A DNA stretch of 64,000 nt from Lecanicillium sp. G3 (taxonomy: Eukaryota > Ascomycota > Sordariomycetes > Hypocreales > Cordycipitaceae). Of the stretch, positions 57,912-64,000 are shown piece after piece. Under the pieces are notes generated by a model. That model searched no databases. It was not told the DNA's origin and saw only the letters and a program-made list of their open reading frames with translations. Each line of letters begins with the position of its first letter. The stretch's first letter is position 1. Location: the NCBI GenBank assembly GCA_037575805.1, contig JAZHPD010000001.1, positions 1 to 64,000 on the forward strand, read 5' to 3'. Both the position numbers and the translations under genes were made by a program.

Positions 57912-59805
57912 ATGGTAGCCCTGGTTACCACTCAAGCAGAACTTCTCTACCTCTGTGGCGTTGTATTAATCTTAGGCTGCCTATGGCGAGTTTGGAACCA
58001 GCAAAAGCAGAAGAAGGTGAGTGATGTCAAATATTGTTTGAAAAATAATTCTCTACCTGTATGAATTCATTAACTCTTTATAAATAATTTGTCTCCAGGC
58101 TGAAAATGATTTTGCTAAGGCGCATGGGTGCCAGCCAGCACATCCCTGGTCCGCCCAATGGCCACTGGGATTAGACTTGCTGATAAAGGTGTTCCAATAC
58201 GCAAAAAGAGAACAAGTTCTACAGTTTTTTATGGAAGTGGTTCGAGACTCTGGCACAACGTTTGAGCAGCGGCTGCTTGGTGCCCGCAGCATCGGAACGA
58301 CAGACCCGCGAAACATTGAGGCAATCCTCTCTACAAATTTCAACGGTGAAGAGACCCAGGACCATCACATAGCTTGCCACGAGACCTAACGAACTATGAA
58401 AATAGACTACAGCCTTGGGCTTCGGGCTCCCACTTTTCGACCACTACTCGGCAGTGGCATCTTCACGCAAGATGGGGCTGCTTGGAAGCATTCACGACAG
58501 CTACTGCGCCCCCAGTTCGCCACAAATAAACAGGCAAATTTTGAAGAAGTCAAAAAATGTGTCCAGAGAATGATTGAGTCCATTCCATCCAATGGAATTG
58601 TTGATCTACAACCTTTGTGCTTCAAATTGACTTTTGACACGACTATGTTCCTACTCTTTGGGAGCTCGGTAGGCACCACTGGCTGGGGTGCTGTAGGGGG
58701 TCAGGAATCTAAATTTGCAAAAGCTTTTAATTTATCTCAGGAATACCTCTCTCATCGAGGGCGACTTGGTCCCTTCTACTGGATGTTGAACGACAAAGCA
58801 TTCAAAGACGCGTGTGAAGCCTGCCGTCGCTTCGTTGACGAGGCAGTTGGCAAGGCATTGGAGCAATCAACTGACTTCGCTGAAGATAAAACTGAATCCA
58901 GCGATAACAATACGTTTGTGCAAGCTTTGATACAGGAGACAAGAGACCCGCTGGTTCTTCGCGATCAGTGCCTCAATGTCCTACTTGCAGGACGTGACAC
59001 AACAGCATGCTGTCTCCACTGGGCATTGTAAGTTGAACGAGTATAGACGTTTCAATTTCTTTGCTAACTAACCATCTTAGTCGATTACTCGCCCGACATC
59101 AAGATGTACTCGCCAAGTTACGCGGCGAGATACAGGGCTATGTGGGCATAGGCCCCAGCGCGATACCGCCCACAAAAGAAGATCTCAAGCGAATGACCTA
59201 TCTGAATCTCGTCATCAAAGAAGGTATGCAATGTCTTCTAACGAGTCAATCCTCACGCATGTTACAGGAATTTCCAGCTAAAATGGCAGCAAAAGTCTTA
59301 CGACTTTACCCGTCCGTGCCTGTCAACTCTCGCGAGGCGACCCGGCTAACAACGCTTCCTACGGGGGGTGGTCCAGATGGGCACTCTCCCGTACTTGTTC
59401 GCCCTGGAGAAGGTGTTGGATATTGTGTGTATGCCATGCATCGTCGCGAAGATCTGTATGGAGAAGACGCGGAACACTTCCGTCCAGAGCGCTGGGAGGG
59501 CGACGAACTTAGGAACATTGGCTGGGGGTATCTCCCGTTCAACGGAGGGCCGAGGCTTTGTCTGGGACGTAAGTATACTTGCCACCGCCATCATGTCTCT
59601 GTCGTGTTATTAACTTATGACGCGCTACGGCATAGAGGAATTTGCAATCCTTGAGGTCGCCTATGCGCTGGCCCGGATGATCCAAGTATTCCCCACCATC
59701 ACTGTCCCCCCGGGCCAGCAGTCAGCTGCTGTCGGCCAGGAAAAGCAGACTCTGACGCTAGTAGTGTCAAGTGCAGAAGGCTGCATTGTCTCTTTGCGCT
59801 CCTGA
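57912..59805 (+). CDS. Cytochrome P450, CYP52-like (fatty-acid/alkane hydroxylase type)
   Basis: Six exons, 57912-58016, 58099-58345, 58406-59027, 59081-59223, 59296-59568 and 59636-59805, give 484 aa. A membrane anchor is at residues about 10-28 (LYLCGVVLILGCLWRVW). The fold is complete: LLGSGIFTQDGAAWKHSR in the N-half; the I-helix oxygen-activation motif AGRDTT (about 277-282); the ExxR motif formed across intron 4 (E337-V-L-R340, then LYPSVPVNSREA); FRPERW; and the haem loop FNGGPRLCLG with the thiolate Cys about 426, followed by QEFAILE. Wording near ExxR and the haem loop fits the CYP52 group that hydroxylates alkanes and fatty acids at the terminal carbon. Substrate is inferred only. 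The intron inside ExxR (59224-59295) is a stop-free multiple of three. Confidence 0.88.
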
Positions 59806-60466
59806 GGAAGAGAGAAAATCCTGTGATAATACGTGCACTGTCATTTGACATATACTTTAAATTTTGAATGATTCTAAGGATGTCACATACTCCTGGATTC
59901 AGTGCTCCGTACTCGCACAGCAGCCTGTTCGTCGGGCGTGGACCAGTCTCGTAACAGTAACCGGCACGTTGCATTTCCCCTCTTGTATGCATTAAATAAT
60001 GGTATGTGGTTGGTTGGCAAATGAATCACACGGGCAGGTCATATCACACTGCATATTATATCACACAATGTTAAGGCTGCCAAGCATCCCAGAAAGTACG
60101 CCATACATAGATGAATACTCCATACCTTCGCTCACGGATTGAACGAGAAAATAAACCGAGGGTGTTATTTACACGGTTAATTATCATCTTTCCGCTGTTC
60201 TGAATAACATGTGAACGGGCGCACAATAAACTTGAATGACGCCAAAATATAGACGCACACTAGTCGCATTGTTGCTACGTGACAAGGGTGCTGCGGGCGC
60301 TTATCTAACGCGACGGTGTCACTGGCAGTCAACCGTCCGCCCATTCATGTTTTCGGGATTCTGCGCCTCACAATATAAGCTGCATGAAGGAATCCCCGTG
60401 TCGAAGCTGGGCAGACACACTTCAAAAGATCACGTTTAGTGTCCAACAGCACTCGAGGTATTCGCC
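59806..60466. other. Intergenic, P450 / alkaline ceramidase
   Basis: This 661-bp AT-rich stretch holds the P450 3' side and the ceramidase promoter. No gene or RNA recognised. Confidence 0.6.
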
Positions 60467-61362
60467 ATGGGACACCACAACATCCGCTTTGATGGCGATC
60501 CTCATGCGCTCTCTGGAGTATGGAGTCCGCCAACGAGCAGGGCAAAGTGAATTACGATACTCTGCGCGCGATAAATTCTCGACTGACTTGTAAATAGTTT
60601 CTGTGAAGAGGATTACACCCTGACGTTCTATATCGCAGAGTTTATCAACTCGGTGACGAACATTGCCTATGGTACGTTGACGTGGGTGTGTGCTGTTGAT
60701 AACCTACCAACGCTGCATTAGTATTTCTTGCTCTGCGATACATGTATGGCCCAGGAAGCCGAGGGCTGCTTAGGCCAAGGCTAGACTTCATGTCCATCTC
60801 GCTCCTCGGCTTAGGCTTAGGTTCTTTCTTGTTTCACGCCACTCTTCGCCAGACCCTCGAGTTTGCCGACGAGTTCTCTATGCTTGGGCTCACATGGTCT
60901 ATGCTGCAAGCCACCCTGACTGTCCGCCAGTCCCGTCAGACAACCAGGGCCATCTCTGTTAGCCTGGCCGTGGCCTACCTCTCCTTCGCCGTATTCTACG
61001 TACAGTCACCGAACATCATCTATCAGGTCATTGCTTTCGCTTCTAGCCTTGGACTTGTCATTCTGTGGACGCAGTATCTGTACCACTGGATACGCCCTGA
61101 ATTTCCAAAGGCCAAGAGCCATGACTGGAATTACAGGACATGGAAAGCGATCGCTATTTGTCTTGTTGGATATGGTCTCTGGAACATCGACCTCGAGCAC
61201 TGTGGCGTTCTACGCGATCTCCGTCAGCGTGTCGGATTACCATGGGCATGGCTCCTCGAGTTCCATGGATGGTGGCATGTTTTGACCGCCGTTGGAGCCA
61301 GCATGTACATGAATGTGGCTAGGGAAGTTCGTGAGGAGGCTGATCGTGAAAAGCGAGACTAA
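60467..61362 (+). CDS. Alkaline ceramidase (YPC1/YDC1 family)
   Basis: This multi-pass ER membrane enzyme hydrolyses ceramides (phyto- or dihydroceramide) to a long-chain base and fatty acid. Exons are 60467-60546, 60598-60671 and 60722-61362, giving 264 aa. The N-terminus is GVWSPPTSRANFCEEDY, the family's opening motif (the Asn codon spans intron 1). Catalytic-site residues follow the family pattern: Ser and His in GSFLFHATLRQTLEFADEF (the aspartate is in ADEF), and the late EFHGWWHVLTA with paired histidines. Seven hydrophobic segments can be read, and the C-terminal tail is basic-acidic and cytosolic. Size matches yeast Ypc1 (316 aa) less a few loops. It sits between a P450 and a photoreceptor; its 3' end faces the latter at 93 bp. 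Confidence 0.92.
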
Positions 61363-61455
61363 AATCGCAATGTGACAAAGGAAGATATGCAAGACAATCT
61401 AGACTATGAAATATGTACGCTCTGAATATATAGAAAGGAAATAATATAAAATTGG
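61363..61455. terminator. Shared 3' region of the ceramidase and LOV genes
   Basis: Only 93 bp separate two facing stop codons. The DNA is AT-rich (ATATATAGAAAGGAAATAAT), so both genes probably end their transcripts within or past each other's 3' part. No defined eukaryotic terminator is claimed. Confidence 0.4.
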
Positions 61456-63966
61456 TTAAGCATCGGTGATGCTTACAGTAAACACCGAGCCGCGACTCTG
61501 ACGACTGTGACACGAACTCCTATCATCTGTGTCCTTGGTCTTCAGACCACCGCTGCTCGTGTCACTAGCCTCTTCAGGTATCATGGACACTACTCGTGGC
61601 CTGATCTCCGTGTTCTTCTGTGGCACAATCTTGCTATCGGATCGCGTTGGCCACGGTGGCAGTGGTGCTTCGGGACGCGGAAACGTGCGCACGGTGCTGG
61701 AGACGTTGCTTTGGGATGATGCCCGGGACGAAGGTCGTTCTTTTTGGTTGGCAGTGGAAGACGCTCGGGCCAGAGCATCAAGACTAAAAAATCTAGACGC
61801 GGAGATGCCATTGTCGATTGTTCGGGAGGTTCGCTGGGTGCTGGTAGAGTGTTGAACGTGGATCGCTTTCGTGGCTAAACATCCGCCTTTCCTGGGGAGC
61901 GGAAAATTGAAGTCTGTTCTGTGGGTTCCCAAAGTTTCGGAGGATCTGCGCGGAGTCATTGCTGCTGCTTCTCCTTCTAAAGCTTCGACTTTATTATCGA
62001 CTATTCCACTGATTTGGGGAGTCTCTTGGGCGGAGCTTTGTGGGCAGCGGGGAGGTTGCATGGGAGCGTCAAGCACGCGGGGTACGACGCGCTGCGGGCC
62101 AGTTGAGCGCTCGTTGTCGTCCACGAGTACAATCATCCAGACGCCGATTTTGCTATTTGATCCCGAGAGGGGCGTACAGTGTAGCCAGCGAGGTCTCCCA
62201 GCGGGTTCAGGCTCAGAGACTGTGTCGAGGTCATCACCCGCTTCTAGATGCGCCTCGAGTGGATGATTGATGTCGGTCTTCTTCGTTGAGGACCGACTGT
62301 TTCCCTTTCGTCTCTTGCTAAGCCATTTAACCTTGGCTGTTACGCTCTGGCCGCCAGATAAGGCCTGTACAAGCTGTTCCCGTACTCGTGTTGAGCCTCC
62401 AATGCGATCCAGGAGAGGCGATTGCAGAATTCCAGGCACACGCATAGAGGGGCTTGTGAATAGAATGCGTAGAGATGGATACGGCCTCACGAGTAGATAA
62501 TGTTCGTACACACCCGTGAGACGACCGTTGTGGTTAAGTGACATTGTGGCCGCTGTGTCTTGCTGCTCATCCGGCGCGATTTCGTCCGTGATGGGGCCGC
62601 GCTTGGGCGAATCGCCGTCGCGAATCACAACACGATTGTTGGTGTGTCGACGACTCTGATCTGTGTCTTTCCCGTTGGCTGGCTCCGGGATTCCGGAGAA
62701 TTGTACCTTCTTGAATGATAAGCGGTTCTTGTCTTCCTGTAGAGGCAAACGATGCATGCCTCCACCGTTTGCGCTGATGACATCTAATTCTTGTGGATCA
62801 AGAATTTCGGCAAATTGGGTAATATCGTCCTTGGTGCTCTCACGAACAGAATCCCCAACTGTGAGGTCCCTGTTCTCCTCGACCAAGTTTCGGAGAGCAC
62901 CGAGGTCGTAACAACTCATAGCCAAGCCCGATACGTCTACTTGAGCGCCGATGAAATAGCGAATTGCTCCTCTACTATCGTATAGTGGTGCAAGCTATTA
63001 AATAATTAGACTCGGACTGCAGGACTCTTCAAAGTCATCGCTTACCATAACAAGGTTCATAAAGGGCGACCCGTCACGCCTGTAGTTGAGAAAGGTCTCG
63101 TAATGTTCCATACCCGCTTCCAATTTCTGTCGAATGCGTTGAACGCTAAACAAGTTTGTACAAGGTCCCTGTAGGAAGCGGCAATTGCGACCCAGAACAT
63201 AGTCGACCCCGTATTGTGTGGTGCGATTAAATTGCTCCGACATGAAGACAATCGGATTATCCGGTCGCGAGGGATCAGTTAAGCAGAACACTTCCGCTAA
63301 GCCCTCCGAAGCGTCGGAACTCGTGCCCATCACCCTGTGGCGGATCGAAACCGAGACTGTTTGAATCCACACGTGTGTGATGTAGGCCGGCAAGTCCTCT
63401 CTTGTAAGCAGCTCAAATGCGGAGTCCGCTTTGCCTTGCAATTCATTGTTCTCGGTCGGTGATGCCTGCGACGAGACATGGGTGAAGTCAAAGTTGGAAA
63501 GCGCGCGCAACTTCCGTAGCACGGCATTGCTGTACTTGATTGCGCGCAGGGCCTTGAGGGCGGATAAATAATAGTTAAGCAGCGGCACCGAAGCCGGACG
63601 GTGCTTGTGTAAAAAGTTGGAGAAGCGATGCAAATGGGCAGAGTTTGCGAAGATGGCGTGCAAATGATGTTGGGAAAACAATAATTCGGATCGTTGTTCA
63701 AGCTTGTATTGTCCAACGCTTCTGCCGCCGTTTTGGTCTGGTGGCATGACGAGATCAAAGCTGCCCGGATCTAGGTCATCTTCGGTAATAGGGTCGAGCC
63801 CGTCAGGGTCACCATTCGCGACCTGCAGGGCCGGAAGACGGGTGTTCGCATCGTGATGTGGCTTGTCTGGGAAGTCTGCTTGTATCTGAAAGGTGTTTGT
63901 AGACGGGAATGCAACTGGTTCTTCGAGACTATGCTCGCTGCCGCTGAAAACTGGTGAGCAAGTCAT
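61456..63966 (-). CDS. LOV-PAS blue-light photoreceptor protein, 5' end uncertain
   Basis: The product is a LOV-domain photoreceptor with a second PAS domain. Exons 63966-63046 and 62994-61456 (47-nt intron) give 819 aa from the ATG at 63966. Residues about 92-210 are helical (LLFSQHHLHAIFANSAHLHRF, ALKALRAIKYSNAVL) and resemble the N-terminal region of fungal RGS-LOV proteins (weakly). The LOV core spans about 222-331: EVFCLTDPSRPDNPIV, GRNCRFLQ with the flavin-adduct Cys about 262, NYRRDGSPF, and the flavin-linked Gln in YFIGAQVDVS (about 325). A second PAS is at about 468-600 (YLLVRPYPSLRILFTSPS, WLHCTPLSGSNSKIGVWMIVLVD). The rest is disordered. A GTATGC donor-like site at 63992 with an acceptor-like CACCAG at 63950 suggests the true first exon lies beyond the right edge. 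Confidence 0.85.
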
Positions 63967-64000
63967 GGCGCTGATGTGTTCTGCAGCATACCTGGAAACT

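Overview
The window is nuclear DNA of a filamentous ascomycete, most likely a sordariomycete of the Hypocreales. Reasons: GC-rich coding DNA, many short introns (about 50-140 nt) with GTAAGT/GTGAGT-type donors, pyrimidine-rich upstream regions, and a gene set typical of Pezizomycotina (fungal rhodopsin-domain protein, split MED16, Vps10, helo-like/NB-ARC/TPR NLR, LOV photoreceptor). There are 17 protein-coding loci and one clearly broken locus. I found no convincing tRNA, rRNA, CRISPR array or intact transposon. Species cannot be fixed from sequence reading alone. Layout, left block (1-19.4 kb): a rhodopsin-domain membrane protein cut off by a 122-nt poly-C run at the window edge, a PXMP4/PMP24-type peroxisomal membrane protein, a BRCT plus family X DNA polymerase, a 1296-aa coiled-coil protein, a 5.2-kb gene-free stretch, and MED16, which carries an apparent +1 frameshift. 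All these genes lie on the minus strand. Middle block (20-47 kb): mitochondrial D-lactate dehydrogenase (divergent from MED16), a 4.5-kb gene-free stretch, a conserved unknown protein split by an unusually long (about 2.9 kb) intron, the vacuolar sorting receptor VPS10, a decayed jacalin-like/aerolysin-like locus, an NTF2-like-fold protein and an amino-acid permease. Right block (49-64 kb): a GH47 alpha-1,2-mannosidase, ATG10, a U2B''/U1A-type snRNP protein, a fungal NLR, a CYP52-like cytochrome P450, an alkaline ceramidase, and a LOV-PAS blue-light receptor running toward or past the right edge. Most genes are single-copy housekeeping functions (transcription, splicing, secretion, autophagy, repair, peroxisome) and do not form one pathway. 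The accessory character rises at 40-41 kb (broken lectin/pore-former-like gene) and 54-64 kb (NLR, P450, ceramidase, photoreceptor). Exon boundaries were placed by eye from GT/AG signals, reading-frame continuity and family motifs; unless noted, exon sums are multiples of three.
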